A DNA stretch of 64,000 bases, taken from NCBI RefSeq assembly GCF_047495875.1, contig NC_092497.1:31079375-31143374 (forward strand), in the 5' to 3' direction. This document shows positions 47,861 through 62,641 of this stretch, in pieces. A program made the position numbers and the translations under genes. Position 1 is the stretch's first letter. The number at the start of each line of letters is the position of its first letter. The notes under the pieces are model-generated. The model did no database searches and was not told the DNA's origin. It saw nothing but the letters and a program-made list of their open reading frames with translations. The DNA is from Pithys albifrons albifrons (taxonomy: Eukaryota > Chordata > Aves > Passeriformes > Thamnophilidae).

Positions 47861-48459
47861 TGTGCTAGTTTTGGCCTTAGTTTTAGCTAGGCCTACATTA
47901 GCCCTTAATTTTAGTAGGCCCAGATAGTGTTATGTAGATTAGAGGAGACAAGCATCACCTGACTTAAGCAAGTAAAGAGATATATCATTTAATGTCAAAA
48001 CTGGTATAAAAACAAGTGAGGGAGGTGCCTCTCTCTTTCCTTCATGGCTACTTGACTGGCAAGGACATGTGTGTTGTTCTGGGGAACCAGCCCCCACTGC
48101 CGCTCACTGCTACTCCACAGCTGTGTTTGGTTCAGGGAAGTAAACATCTTACACTTGGTTTCTCTCCTCTCTTTCTGGATGTTTCTTGAGAGGAGTCTTT
48201 TGGAGTGTTTTTGTGGCTCGGGTGGTGCGATCTGTTTTCGGTGGGAGTGGGGAGTTACAGTTATTTCTTTTTACCTGTCTATATGTGTGTTATATTATAG
48301 TTTGCTTTTAATTTTCCCTTTTTTGTGTAAGTATATGTCCCAGTTTTTGTTTCAAATTTTAAGTTTCCAGGTTTTTAACTCCCTTTCCTTGGTGGGGGGG
48401 AGTGAGCTATATTGCTCTGGTTCATACTTGGCATTTTGCCAAGATTTTAAATCAAAACA
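47861..48459 (+). repeat. Solo LTR with intact 5-bp target duplication
   Basis: 599 bp, starting TGTGCTAGTTTTGG and ending …AAATCAAAACA, flanked on both sides by CACAA (47856-47860 and 48460-48464). A TATA-like ggtataaaaac lies near 48002. The LTR family differs from the other ERVs here but shares their 5-bp duplication. The 133-codon open frame within it is not supported as a gene. Confidence 0.88.
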
Positions 48460-48464
48460 CACAA

Positions 48465-51400
48465 ACATTTGAGATAAAGTCTAGCAGACCAGAACATTGC
48501 ATGGCCACTTTATCTTTGGGTAGAAACAGCTTTACTTCATGGTGTTGTTTGAAAATTATGTCGTGGTTATTTACCATTATTGTAACAGAATAACAGTATC
48601 TCAGCTTCCGCTCCAGTGATGCTACTGTCTGGTGCCCATCAGGATAAAAATCCATTTAAGCATCAGCCAAACTCCATCAGTCAGCTGGAATAGTTCAAAA
48701 CAGAAAGGGAAAGGAAACTGTAAAAGAACATAATGAACTAAGAGCAAACAGCAGAAGAAAGGTATTTAAGACAAGTGGTCTCCATGATCAAATCAGGTGC
48801 TGTTATTTAAAGATCTATCACAGAACAATTCATCTGCCCACTTAAGGCAATGCAGTGGGAGCCTTCATGCAGTCAGAAAGCCTAACATATTTCAATGAGG
48901 AGAATTTTGTATACAGCCAACACTTTTGCTGGTAAGGGGTTGAGAGATAATCAACAGACATTAAACTTAAGACTATCCTTTTTTGGCAAAAAGTGCAAGG
49001 ATGAGTAACATGACTCTGTCATCAAATGTCTTTGTCCATTTTTCAAAAAGGAAAAGAGAAGTACCCAGAAAATTAGAGAGGTGTCCTGAAAAGTGGAATG
49101 TGTGAGGGCAGTGACTTATCAAAGGGTAAGATCACAAAGTTAATTGCAGAACCCAGAAATCTTTCATAATTACTTAGGCAGATTAAGCTTTGCTAAATTT
49201 CTTCATTGCTTAATTTGCTAACTTCAAAAGAATTCCTCAGCAAACCAGATCCCTAAAACAAGTAAGTATCTGTCGTCTTAACATCTTCATGCAATTAAGG
49301 CATCTGTTTTCTCAGGTTAAGAACAGAGTGGTTGTGACATAGTTAAGTGATAATGCCAACTGCCCACTTTTATAGGATATAGGCTGAACTGGCAAGATCC
49401 ATGAAATCAGAATATTCAGTTGCATAGGAGATAGGAATGAAAAACCATCCTAGAAGCAAACACCAGTCTAAAAGAACAAACACACTCCAGATGTTTAAGA
49501 AGTACAAGGCCTACTGCCTGAATTGAACACATTTTAAATCTTTGCTGTACTCTACAGCTGCATGTACTGATTCAAGATTTGCTTTTGGGAAAAAGGAAAT
49601 TTTCCAGTCTTATGTATCCCATATATATCCCACATTATATGAGAGCCCATCTTGACCAGCTTGCAGGACACTGAACACACAAGAATGTGAGTAGGCTGTG
49701 TGCTTCTGTGTAGGTAGTGCCTATGTGCACACACTTGCACATGTACTCCTGTGATGCTTTTCTCACTCCATGCTTTTACAAGAAGGACCAAACTAGAGGA
49801 TCCTAAACTGCTGCTTAACAGCTCAGAAAAACTTAAGCGTCCTCAAAACACGAACCTCCTGGTACCTGCAAATTCACCTCAGTCTCACTTTCTCCAAGTA
49901 GTGTCATCTACTGGGAAAATAAACAAAAAAGATCAAGTTTTACTTGAAAATAAAGAAAATATACCTCACTGGGTATTGATAAATTCACCTTGTGCCAAGT
50001 ACCAATCAAAAAACACAGAGAAAGAGCATGAGAATCAACTGTTAAAGTGTAGAACATTGTTTCTGAACAGCATGCAGCCTATTCAGGCGAAGACCTGCTA
50101 CTGACAGCGACTACAAAAGACAAAACAGTTTAGCATCCACTTTTATACATGGAGATAAAGATAAAACAAGGATTCAGCCAAGAAAGGAATGAGAAGACTT
50201 CTCCAAACTTTGATGAGTTAATGATGGAGATAATTGTCAAACAGACTACTTTAGGGAAGATTTCTGCCTGGATGCTATGGAAATGAAGTTAACAGGTCTG
50301 GAACTGATAAAAGCTAATTCTCAGGACATGTTGCTCAGCTATGGAGTTCTTGTAGGCATAGCAAGAACACAGGTCATGACTCTGTTCCCCTCAGAGCTCA
50401 CAACAAGACATATTTCTTTGCCTGCAGAGTGACAACAATAAACTAATAAAAATATAAACCTTGGTTTTGAGATGAAAATAATTCAAAATAACACCACACA
50501 GTAGGTAAATTCACAAAAAGTAAGGATTTTGGTTAAAATCCTTCATTTGTAAGGATTTTAAAATGTAATGAATGAAGTGCTATAATGCTTAACTTTACAA
50601 CTTCTAGCCACCTATGAATTGCAGGGTAGGAACCAGGCAGCTTATTCCACATTGATCCATGCCACTGTTTCCTCCACTACTTCTAGCCCCTTTGGCAACT
50701 GTCTATTGCTGCAGGCAGCCAAGGAGACTACAAGGGAACTACCAGATTTATCTTAATTCCAAAAGTTAGATGTTTTCCCTTTATATTTTTTTCCTGAATT
50801 TACACTTGTTTTCTGTAGCATATGAGATGAAAAAAATCCTTGAACTAACTGTGCGTCCTGCGCTCCAGTTACCTGCTGCTGACATTCAGTTCCTAGGACT
50901 TAACAAATGTTTTCTAGATCTGCACGCACTGCAGTACAATCCACTCATATCCTCCCAAGCACCACATAAATATTTCTAGAAGGGTTCAGTGGGGTGATAG
51001 ATCCCCACAGAAAAGGGTTATTTTTGCAACAGTACCGTTCATCTTAAGATGGCTACAAATATTTATTTCAGAAATTGATTTTCATCATCTCTCTCTATAT
51101 CAGGGCTCTTATGGCTGACTGATCCCCAAGGTAAAGAATTTCCAAGTTTTGCAAAAAGATGTATGTTGCCACTTGAGCCCCAGCTAATCTTTTCCTCCCA
51201 GTTTTCCCAAGCACACTGAAATCTACTATTAAAAATTGCACAGTAGATTAGAGGATATTATCCTTGGTTTTAGATATCAGCTAAAATCTTTTGATTCTCT
51301 CAGGTAAATGGTAAAGCACATGTGCAGAGAGCAATCTGTACTGGACCAGAAGAACTGTAAGGTCTTTGCAGTCCTTCATTGCACCCTACAATCAAAACCA

Positions 51401-54400
51401 GGTAGTAATAGAATACAAGAAGTTTGAATAATTTTATTCACCTTTGCCTTCAAGAAGGCAGGTCCACTTTCTGCTGAGTTAGTTTTCTTTACCATTACCT
51501 CACTAACTAGCCTGAATCCCATCTGAAAAGAAAGAGGACTCATTTGACCTGTGAGAGGGAGTCTTTTTCAGCACCATGGGAGCACTACACAGCTCGTGGT
51601 GGGAGGAGAGATACAAGCTGGTTGTTTCTTTCAGCAGCTTATATGGCTTGCCTCACATCTTAGGAGCCGGATCTAACAATGGACATTTTATCAGCATCAT
51701 GTAATGAATGTTTGAAAGACACCAAGGCTAGATGGCCCTGATTTAATGCTTTTCTTTGATTAATCCATACTTGTGAAACACAGAATAAAGAGAGAGAAGA
51801 GCCAGTAGTGCTTTTGAAGAAATGCAGAATTTCCCTTCAGTGATTATCTGTGTCTCTGATTTCTCAATCATTCAAGGAAAAGAAGACAAATACAACTTTT
51901 CAGGATTAGTAGATACAAAACATACCATAAGAAATCTTTACAATCTCAGGATTTTTAAAAATACCTAAGTCAGCAGCTCAAGCTAATATAGCTTATGCGT
52001 AAATTATTGAATACTACTGTAGTGTAATTGCTAGATAGGTTAGCTATTTAATGTAAGATGTCTGTTCATTGTAGCCTCTATAGAATGAAATGTGGCAAAT
52101 ACATGTTTTTACTGATTTACAGAAACTACTATAGGAACTTAAAGCTTATCTGATCTTTTAGGAATGATGATGAGTCCTAACTCTATGTGCTCAGTGCCAT
52201 GGTAGATGCTTGGCATCCATCTGCTGGGACAGCGTGGTGCAGGTCTCTGTTGGTGCATGTGCTGCAAGATATTGGCCAGATCTCTCCAGATGTCTCTGGA
52301 GCACTCAGAATGTCACTACACATTTATATACCAGCACTTGAAGTGCAGTCTTTTTTCAACTCTGAATGGGGCAAGAACAATAATTCAATAGTAGTTTCTA
52401 AGCAATCCTTAGGAGTTTTTTATTGCCATGATGATTTTGTTGTTTACAAGTGAAGGAGATTTCTGAAGAATATAAGGCAGTAACAGGCTTTAAAATGTAA
52501 ATATGGACAAAGTAAAACCATGTGTTATTTCAGAGGTATAGGTAAAGTAACGCTGGCGTTGTGATATAAACATCAGCATGAGACTCTAGAGGTTGAAGTT
52601 CTGATGCCCAGGTCTGCCACAGACTTTCTCTGCATTCTGTGTGTCCCTTACCTCTCAGAAGCTGACTATCTAGAGTTTGTTATTTTGTCTTCTCTTGTGG
52701 AATAAAGGGTTTATTATCTTGGTCTCAGCAGTAGGTTAATGTAGTCACACAGGTTCGAGATGAGAGCAGGCATGCACCTTGTCAAGTTAGAGGGTAGGTG
52801 GAGAGAAGGTAGGTATCTGTATGGCCATAGGGTGAGAGATGCAGTTGGTGGGACCACAGCTATTCTGGCAAATGGCTCAGTGTTCAACATGAAAGAAATC
52901 CATGGCACTGGAAGGTCACATCACGCAAGTGGACACTCTGCCATGACCTGCAATCAGGCAATGCTTTATGTCAGCTGTACTAAATAATAAGCAGAAATGG
53001 CACAACTATGCTTGCATGCTTGCCAGGATATCCTGCCTATGAGCAGTCACCATGTACTTCACTGTATATTAATAAACCTGCCTTTTACCAGTTTTTCCTA
53101 AAATACTGGCACAAATTATCCTCATGGACCCATTTTTAGTAAAACAAATTAATTAGTTGCACATGATCTTTCCTATTCAATCTCCTGCAGAAAATGGAAA
53201 AATTATTTATCAAAGTATGTTACATCAAAAATTAATTTAATTTCATTGATATGCTGTTAGTAGAAATGGTACTATCCTAGATTGTGCTATAGTAAAAATA
53301 ATATTTGCCATAAGAATTAATAAAGCAGCTAAGCTTAGTGGAAAAAAAAGGACAAAATTCCTAGCATAAACGCCTGAGAAAGATTTACCCGTTTTGCCCA
53401 GAAAACCTGAACGCATTAGTTGTTCAGACAGAGATTCTTCCTACTTCTTCCTTCATTGCCTTTTTGATATCCTTCAAGTATTGTGGCGACAACATTATCG
53501 CAAATTTATATTCCTACAAAATTATGCAATTTATACTTTTCCCTTTGGTAACAGTTTAGAACCCACTCAGTATTCTTGTTTTAGTGGTGAACGCCGTTTA
53601 GAAAATGATAAATACTGATTTACATTTTTAAGTAACATAGAGACTGTCATTGTGAAAATCTGTAGGGATTGGGAGATCGCTTGAGGGGTGGAGGGAATGA
53701 TGTCACATTTAAGCCTGTATGATCTGTTTCCATAGGAAAAAAAGTTAGAGATCAACAAATTTTCAGTTTAGTTCAGTAATAAATGAAGGTTTGCTAGGGT
53801 GTTAAGTTTCTGGGGGAAGCATTAGCCCATTTGTACAGAGCAGCCTCTGGTGGTCTAAGAAAAAATGGTAGTATTTATAACTAAGGATTGAATTGTGGTT
53901 TTTAAAAATAAGATATATATACATATTTAGCTATTTTACTCAGTCCTTCATTCAACACCTTAAAATACAGATGCTTTTAGAATGATCTGCTGGCAATATG
54001 GTTGTTAAAATCTGAACAGTAAGAGTATTAAAATTCATATGCATTCATAGGCACATTATATAAAAGTAAATTGCTTATGTTTAACCATTTAAAAAAATAT
54101 TATAGTCTATGCTGATTATCAGGAAGTGTTTTCTTTGGTTTCTATTGTCAAAATAAACCACAAATTTATGTTACTGAATTGATGACATTTTCTGTCTTCA
54201 CTTGTGAATTCAGTTGGCAGATGTTTTCAAGAACAAAAAATTCTGTCTTATTACAAAACATATTAATCTAGTTTTCCTGCCATAATGTTTGACATGATGT
54301 TTATTACCCAGACCAAATGAGTCCCTTTAACAAGCTATAATGTATGCCAGCAAGTATATTATTTCATAATTAAGAAAACTTCCAGCATGAAACAATATGT

Positions 54401-57069
54401 AACTTGATCTTTCAAGACTATGCTTGATGCACTATGCGCTCCCATAGTTATTTTTATTAATGCTCTTTTGTACAAAAATACAGTGTAATTTGAGATTTCG
54501 TATTTTAAGACTCTGATTTTACATACTCTTGAGTACCCTGACTATTCCTTTTTTTCCTATGAGAATAAAGAAAATACTTAAAGACAATTAACAAGGAAGA
54601 GTTCTGTTTTTCCAGTTCTTGGAAAGCCTCGCTGTAGAAGTGGGAGTTCATCCAGACAGCTTTAATTTTTTCAAATGGCATTTCTTTATCAGATCACAAC
54701 AGATCTCAGGAACCCTATGAGAACATTATTCAAGATATTTATTCCTGCTACTTATCAGTCTCAAACAATTCTTGCAGCATATTGGGCACAAACATATTTT
54801 CCTTCAAACTTAAAAGAAGTTAATATCTTCTTGTGAGGCTATTTTTCCTCTAGTCACTCTGTACTACCTTCTCCTAATTGGCAAAGTAGATGCAAGGCTG
54901 GGTCAAGTTTCTCAAAACTCTTTGATGAGAATATTATGAACGTTCATTAAATACTTCTGTAGAGTGACACTAAGTTTTATTTCAAGAGCATAGCGAATCA
55001 AATGTATGCTATCGTATACAGTAAGTAAAGATTGTACCTGAATTGCCCTTTGAGATCACCTCAAACCAGCTCCAACACTGTACCCCCAGCAGCCTGTTGT
55101 TATGAAAGCCTAACAGCAAGCTCCTAGGGGCAAGCAAACAGTAATCCTATGAACTCAAGTATGGGAGGCAAGAAACACATTGCAAATACGGCATTGCACC
55201 TCTTGCAACCACCTACAGACTTAGCAGTTCTACCTGAAAGAGTAAATGGAATGCTACTGACACTCCAGTTTTGTTTCAGAAACTGATAGGCAAGAAAATT
55301 GCTGTAATTTGTCCTTCAACACACTAAAGTACGTATGTTTTTCATTATGTATCAAAAAACTATCTGTACTAGAGTATATTCAATATAAAACCTCCAAAGA
55401 ATTATTTAAAAATAAAACACCAACCTCATCAGAAAATCTGAATTCAACTAATTGGCCTGGGCAAGAAGACCACCACCCACACTTTCACAAAAACGTATGC
55501 TACTTCTTTGCTTGATTTAAAGAAAATTAAACAAAGGAAACATCAACAGTCATATCTGAGGAACAAAGAAGTGCAGAAAGGAATATGGGATGGAGTCATA
55601 TATTTTACGTTTCAAGGGTCAAACCTCCTGAAGCCAAATTTCACACCTCATCAAGCATAAGAGCCATAAGGTGGAATTGCTAAAAAGGTTATCAAGGCTC
55701 ACTTTCCAAAAGGGAACACTGAAACCACAGTTGACTAAGCCTCCTTCTGGACAATATAGCAACCTCATCCACTGGCTTCTTATGTATCTTGAGTTGAAAC
55801 TGGTTGGCCACCTTAAGAAGCAGGGTCTGACTGGTGGGCAGAATAGCATCTCATAAAAAAGCAGCAGACAGAAAACACAATGCCTAGTTGGTGACTTTTA
55901 ATATGTGCTCTTTTGTTTCACACGCTCATCTGTGAGATATTTCTCAAAAGATACAGTAATATTTATGGGATATTAGTGATAATCTTGCATTCACGTTACC
56001 AACGCTTTTAACTAGCCAGCACAGCAGTATTTTTCCTACAAACATTGTTATGCTAAACAATAATTAATAGGGATATGTTAAAATTTAAGATGATTCTAAC
56101 ATGTCCTTTGCTGGATTTTTCTGTTTCTCACTAGGAAGGCATATAGTGTTTTAACTTCACTGTGGAGTTTCTGATATGTTTTATCTTTGAATGAAAATGC
56201 TAACTTTCATAATAAGGGTTTTGGAAATTTTATGACTCAGTCTGGAATATCTAATGCATAGTATGTATATGAAGCAGGATGCGTCAGAGTGCAAATAATA
56301 TTGTTTGTGCCCCCTGCAGAATTACAAATCCTTGGGTATTAAAATGATCCCATGCTGCTAGCATTACAAAGTGCCAAGGTTCACTGAGTCAGAAAAGGGC
56401 AAGGTATGGTTTCTTCATTATACAATTCTCAAATTATTCTAGCTTAAATATTTATTAAGATATTAATAAGTTTCACTATTTTTCTGCCTTCAGAAATTCA
56501 GCTACAACACAATGGATGGCTGCTCCTATGAAAACAACACATTGCAGGATAAATCTGCTACCACACAAGATGAACACTGGTGTTTTCCACTACACATTAT
56601 GAATTCAGCACGTAATATGTTAAAAAACTATCAGGCTACAATTACTGCCTTCCCAGTATAAGAAAATATAATACAATAAATGCATAAATGACATGTGAAG
56701 CTAATAAGTTGCCTAAGCTTATGAAGCTTATGAAGTGTTTCTTATGTACACCTCTGTTTATAACATCACTTTTACAAAGTCTTTCTTAAATCACTCTCTT
56801 TCTTGATAGCACCAGTGAGTTCCTCTGGAGTTTATTTCAAGTTTTCCTTTGAAATTAGAAAGAAACGTTTCATAACACTTCCAAAACATCATATTCAATA
56901 AGCAACCAAAAATATCAATTCAATAAAGGGCCAGGAACTCTATAAACTCTTGAATGCCATCTCAGTATTGTGTTTGCTTTTAAAAAAGCGTGCTGTTTTT
57001 TAGCCAGTATGGACAATAAACATATGTAGGCATCAAGAAAGAAGGGCAAACAAAGCCAAAAAAACTTAC
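48465..57069. other. FAM172A intron, 5' part
   Basis: AT-rich intron. The only notable open frame is 49751-50104 (+, 117 codons), which has a protein-like composition but no recognised family (see findings). No mobile element recognised. Confidence 0.55.
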
Positions 57070-57288
57070 TCTAATATAGATCTGCATAGTTTCTTTTTCT
57101 TTTTGTGGATTTCGATACTTTTCGTAGAAGTCACGTCGCTTCTTTGTTTCCTTCTGGATTTTATCTTTTCTTTCCCTCTTTTCTGCAGGTTCATCTGAGC
57201 AATCAGAAGACAGCTGCATTTCGGCTTTTGTCTTCTCCACTTCAATGTAGTTCTCATTGGGATTCAGAACTATTACTCCATAGCCTTC
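57070..57288 (-). CDS. FAM172A: FAM172A (ARB2A) internal exon, 73 codons
   Basis: On the minus strand, cttaaacag precedes 57288 and the donor gtaagt follows 57070. The 219-nt exon is phase 0 at both ends and open throughout. It starts [19 protein letters not shown] and contains [13 protein letters not shown] and [19 protein letters not shown] recognise this as the FAM172A segment joining the two halves of the Arb2 domain, including a basic, bipartite nuclear-localisation-like stretch. FAM172A shuttles into the nucleus and works with AGO2 and chromatin in co-transcriptional splicing control. The next exon in the window is 9118-9237; the exon encoding the preceding residues was not found up to 64000. 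Confidence 0.96.
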
Positions 57289-60240
57289 CTGTTTAAGAAG
57301 AGAGGCACACGCACACACACAAAAGGAAGGAATATGAAAAGGAAGATTAAATGCTTGAAAATTCGTTGCATTTGTTTTAATGCTCATTAAAACTTTTATA
57401 ATTATTTCAGTAAGTTCACACAACATAATTTACAGAAGGATTTTTAAGGATACTCTGTCATTAAAGGGATATTGATGTGTGAGTATGTGTCTGTGAGTGT
57501 ACTTATGCTCATACACATCCCTCAGCATCAGAAAAGTTGCCTGTTTTACCTTTAAAATAATTTAATATGTTGTTTTATTCATAAGCACTTTATATGACTT
57601 TTTCAGAATATAATATGGGAACTAAAAGCAAAATATTGGTTTAAGAACTCTACATGATGAATGAAAAGCTTTATACTCAGCCAGTAAAAACCTTTAAAAC
57701 AAAAAGGATGTAGATATTTCACATATATATATAGATAGATATATTAAAGAAAGCGTGTGAAAATTATTTACTGCATCTTAAAATAGTAAAACCTTTTGTC
57801 TAGCTGACAACAAGCATATTATGCAGAAGAAAACTACAGCAGTAAGAATCAATCAGTAGCAAAACTGATTCAGTGGTATTGCTTAGAAGTCAACTCTTGT
57901 CTGACTTTTTAGTGCATCTTTAAATCTGCTCTAAAAGATCACCAATATTATGTCACGTATTCAAGAAATCCAGATAAAATTTGTGACCTGCAGGATGCTT
58001 TTGAGCATACCAGCTGCATTTTTGTGCCTCAGAAAATGAGCTCATTGAAAAAAATACAGATTACTGAATGAGAAATAAATCTTGAATAAATCAGCCAATC
58101 ACTTTTTAATGATTCTTAAATGATGGCAAATCACTGAAAAACTGTAGTATTCATGGAATTTTACACATGGAGGAGAAAAGAGAAGCACGTACATTTAACA
58201 GATGAGTCCTTGGAGTTACCATGGGCTCCCAGTCAAAATCAAGCTGTTATTTAAAAGTAAAATTTAATATAGACTTTTTCAAAATGTGTATATCAATTAT
58301 CTAAAAGAACAGCTTTATTCCAGCTTTTCACTCGGTGCTTTGTTTTGCACTCAGGTAAGTCATGAGGATCGAAGAGGTCCCCCATACCTAGCTTCCCCGA
58401 GCAAACCAAGTCCACTCCGACAAAAGATACTTTATTTGGGCTTGCTTTATTCTAATCTGTAGAGCCATTAACAAAACTTGTAGTTCATTGTAGCCACTGA
58501 CAAGTAGATTCTCATTCAGTGATTTTCTACAGTTTGACACACTCAACTAGTTCTCAAAATCATATCTGAAGGGAGTTCCTGCCCCTGGTCCTTTTGCCCC
58601 TCTAGAAAGTCTGCCATAGCTTCTTCTCCCACCAAAAACCAAGTTAGAGGGTGCAGCTGCATGCTGTTAAACAGGGTGAAATAGAAGCATTCAGGACACT
58701 ATCTCTGGTGTAAGGGACATAGTCATAAAAGGTCACCATAGGCCCAAGAGGAAAACTGTCTCCTTGCTAGACACAGCACTATAAGGAGTCTCCTGTCACG
58801 TCACTTCCCTGCCCTCCCTGCTGAGTCAATTGAACTGGGATAAATATAAACAAACAGACAACAGGAAAATGGCAAAGGAAATTAAAATTAAAGCAGAAAT
58901 GTTTCAAGTCTAACCACACCACTACCAGGGATGCCTGGCCATATTAACACATAATGCTGTACTATGAACACATAAACCTTCCAGTTTGAAAAATTTCAAA
59001 GCCCAAAATGCACCAGAGAGAAGAATACTGCTTACAAACATTCCTAAACTGTATGTCTCTAAATAAAGGGTAGTTTTTGAGCTTGCTAGTGCCAGTGTAG
59101 GACAATGTTTTTGCAGTACTTGGGGGGCTGAAGGGTTTGGGGCTCTTCATCTTCTTGACCTGCTAGTTTTCAGCAGAGACATGCTCTGTATTGATTTGTT
59201 TTGCTTTCTATAGAATACTAAATGCAAAATTCATCTGTTTATTACAGATCTACAAGTGTTACAGACATTTGAAACTCTGTGTCCACTTTAAGCTGACCAC
59301 AACACAGACACACAAATCATCAAAGTGGAATTTGTCTAAGTTATTGATTATGTAACTGAAAATAACATGACTCATTTGTCCAATTTTATGAAGACACAAT
59401 GTCAATTTTTCACACAGACATCAACAGATGAAATATGATTCTATTTTAAAATTCACTATTTCATAAATCAAATAAAGGATTGTTATCAACTATATTTTAA
59501 GCACTGTAGAATGTCTCCCTTATTTTTTTACAATTCCTCATAGATTGCAGGCCTTTTCTATCAGTAGAATGAAAAAAATTAAGTAATAACTGAGCTAATA
59601 TTTTTTCCCCCTCAATTATGAGAAGCCTATGTCTTTCTCTTAGGAAAGTAATCTCTTTTTAACTTGTTTTGCTTATGTGATATACTGTATACATTTCCCT
59701 TGGACTCCTGTATCCTAAATTGCAAGATGGAAACAATGGCCCCAGAAAGATTTGAGAGTAACATATATAGATCAACATGGAAAAACAAAATGACTGGTAA
59801 AATCTGTCCAGTTACAATTCCTCTTACTCAGCCTTAGTCCAAGCACTTTCTATTGAAAATAAATACTCAGCTCTAAATAACATCAGTGTAAACAATGTAC
59901 CTTTTAAGTTCAATTAACTTTTAAAAATGTATTTCATGTGGGATTAGCTGCACCAATAAACTTTAGTGCACTCAGAAAAACTAAAAAAAAAAAAAGGTAG
60001 AGCTCTAATGCAGTGAGGTGAGAAGAGTACAAGTCAATGCAAAACAGAACCCAAGACTGCTAATACCTAATCTTTAGCAAACTTTAATAATAAGCAAGGT
60101 ACAGTCTTTGGCATAACTTGAGCATAACAGTTAACATAGATAAAAATTCCATTCATTAAAAAGTATCTTTTAAAAGACCTGTTCAGAAATATCTATTTGC
60201 ATGAAGAACTGTATTCATCTTACATTACTGCATACCGTAC

Positions 60241-60324
60241 CTTTATGCTGGAAACTATTAAATATGCCATTACTGTGTACTACTCTGCTACTTGTTAATT
60301 TGGTGCTAGTGCAGCCATACTAAA
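60241..60324. repeat. 84-bp dispersed direct repeat, copy 1
   Basis: Aligns without gaps to 63088-63171, with 73 of 84 positions identical by eye (both contain ttgttaatttggtgc). Not a known repeat to me. Confidence 0.8.
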
Positions 60325-62641
60325 CAAATAAATTAAAAATACGAATTTCACTTATGATGAGCTTACATAATGAGCTTACATGAGCATACATAAAAAAAAT
60401 GTACACCTATAATCTAAGTATATACCAATCATCTAGGAGGGTTTCTAAAACTTGCCACACTCAGTGGCATTAGGTGGTATGCAAACATTTTCAATATATG
60501 TAATAATAGTTTTCTCTGATATGTCCAGTGTGCACAGAAAGAGAAACTACCTTTTAAGACGCAAAGTTTTTTCATGATAAAAAGTTAAACTTTAGGACAC
60601 TTCCCCCCATCCCCATCAATCTTCAGCCAAGCTCATCAAGATATCTGTGATAAGACCTAATAATCAGGACTGACACTGACAAATACAACTCTCAGTCTCT
60701 AAAATACAAAATAACAGTTTCCCTCTCAGACTAAAACACACAATTAACATCTATTCCCCCTCATATTTTAATGCTTCAAGGTAAGTAAAATTTACTCTAC
60801 ACTAACTGTTAGCATCCTCCTGCTTCTGGAGATAGAGGACTGTGATGACAAAAGGAAAAGGAGGCTTACAAAGAGTTGGAAAGAATCATGAACATCAGTT
60901 ACAATACCTTTACAACTAAGCCAGAACAATGCAGAAGGGTCTTTTCCATCATTATACATAACCCAGAAATGGAGCAGTACTTTCTGCCTCTTACTAGAAG
61001 TTCAAGAAAGATGCTCAAAACTGAAGCAGTATCAAAATTCTTGCCTCTGACAGGAAAAGTTTAAAAAAAAAAGAATCTCAAAGGTAAATTCCTGTAAATC
61101 TTTTGAAAGCTCCCCTGCCTGGCCACATGAATAATGAGCTGAAAGCATTCAGATCTGCATATTAATCCACCAGGATGGGAGGATGGGACACCATATGTGA
61201 TCAGAGAGGTCAGCTAGAATGGTGTCTTTTGACCTATGTAACTATCATTTTGGACTGCAAGCAAGGGTCTGAAAGAGATTTTCCTAAGCTTTATGAATCT
61301 GAATTTTCAAGTTCAGGTTTCTATTTGCATGGCTGTCAGCAAGACTGGAGTTAATTCCCAGGAGAAACGCTACTCAAAGTGCTCTATTCTTAAACTTGCT
61401 TGGGTTTAAAATGGACACAGCAACGTCCATTCATCTTTCCGAAAGATGTATGCTCTATTCATTTCCCATCTTTTCCATGAGAAGGGTACATCTATGTCAC
61501 TGTTGCAACAGTGTAGGTGCAACAGCAGAATGAGGTCATGACAGCCAATCAGAAGTCACTAGTGAAGCATTAAAGTAAACATAGCTGTTGGAGATGCAGC
61601 TCAGCTTGAAAAATGCCCCCTCCATTATTTGAGCAATTTTCTCAAGACATGACCTGTGACTAAGACTCTTGAAATGTCAGTTGACTCTGCTTTCTGTTTC
61701 CGCCCAATATACATTTTGGCAACTGCACCCTGCTAACACTGCAATATTTTCATCCCAGATATATCTTGCCTGCTGAATTCCAGCACTATGTCCAAGTGTG
61801 CAAAAATGCTGTGTTTCTGTCAAACACACATTGTCCCCACTAAGTTCCCAACTTAAAATGGCTCATCAGGCTAGGCAGGAAAAGAAAATGTGCCACAAAA
61901 AGTTTTTAGAGGACCACCTGTTGTCTATTATTTTTACATAGCACTTACTCATAAATCATAACACAAGGTAATTAATCAAGCTGTCAAAGAGAAGGTCAAA
62001 GGTTATGTGGAAGAGTCAGAAGGTCATGAATGGGCTGATAGAGGTCAGGGTCACACTGCATTCCTCATTATCAAGTTGGGATGAGAGACGGTCCAAGCAA
62101 ACAAAAGTGAAAGCAGATGGAGGAGTGGATAAAAAAGAGGAGAAAATTTCACAAACAAAAAGAAAAGTGAAAGAAGAATGTCAGTTGCCTTCTAACAAGG
62201 AGGAGAATAGAGTAGAAATACATTGAGATGTTCTCAAAAGGTTGCATATAAAACAAACAAACTACAGTTTGATTATTTAAATACACTTAATATAACTCTC
62301 AATCCAACCTCTTTTTTTCAAATATTAAGCAACACTGCAAAAGGGGCACTGTAGTTTTCATTCATTTTCATATCTGAGGTCAATACTTTAAAGGTGAATC
62401 ATACGTAAAGAACCTATTACTGTGAAGAATGCAGATGGATATATAAAACTGCTTTTAAATGTTTATGTTTATTCTTGTTAATGGCTACAACCAATAGATG
62501 TTCAATAAAAAAGTGATAACCCTCTTGAATGATGTACTAAAAACTGTACTTTCATATACACAAATCTTTAAAAACACAAAGAATCATAAAAGTCCTTCTA
62601 GATGACACAACAGTTATAAAATATTCTACCACTACACTGAC

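Noticed and set aside
48071..48472. 133-codon hydrophobic open frame
   Set aside because: Lies inside the solo LTR 47861-48459; T-rich DNA gives Phe/Leu-rich translations by chance.
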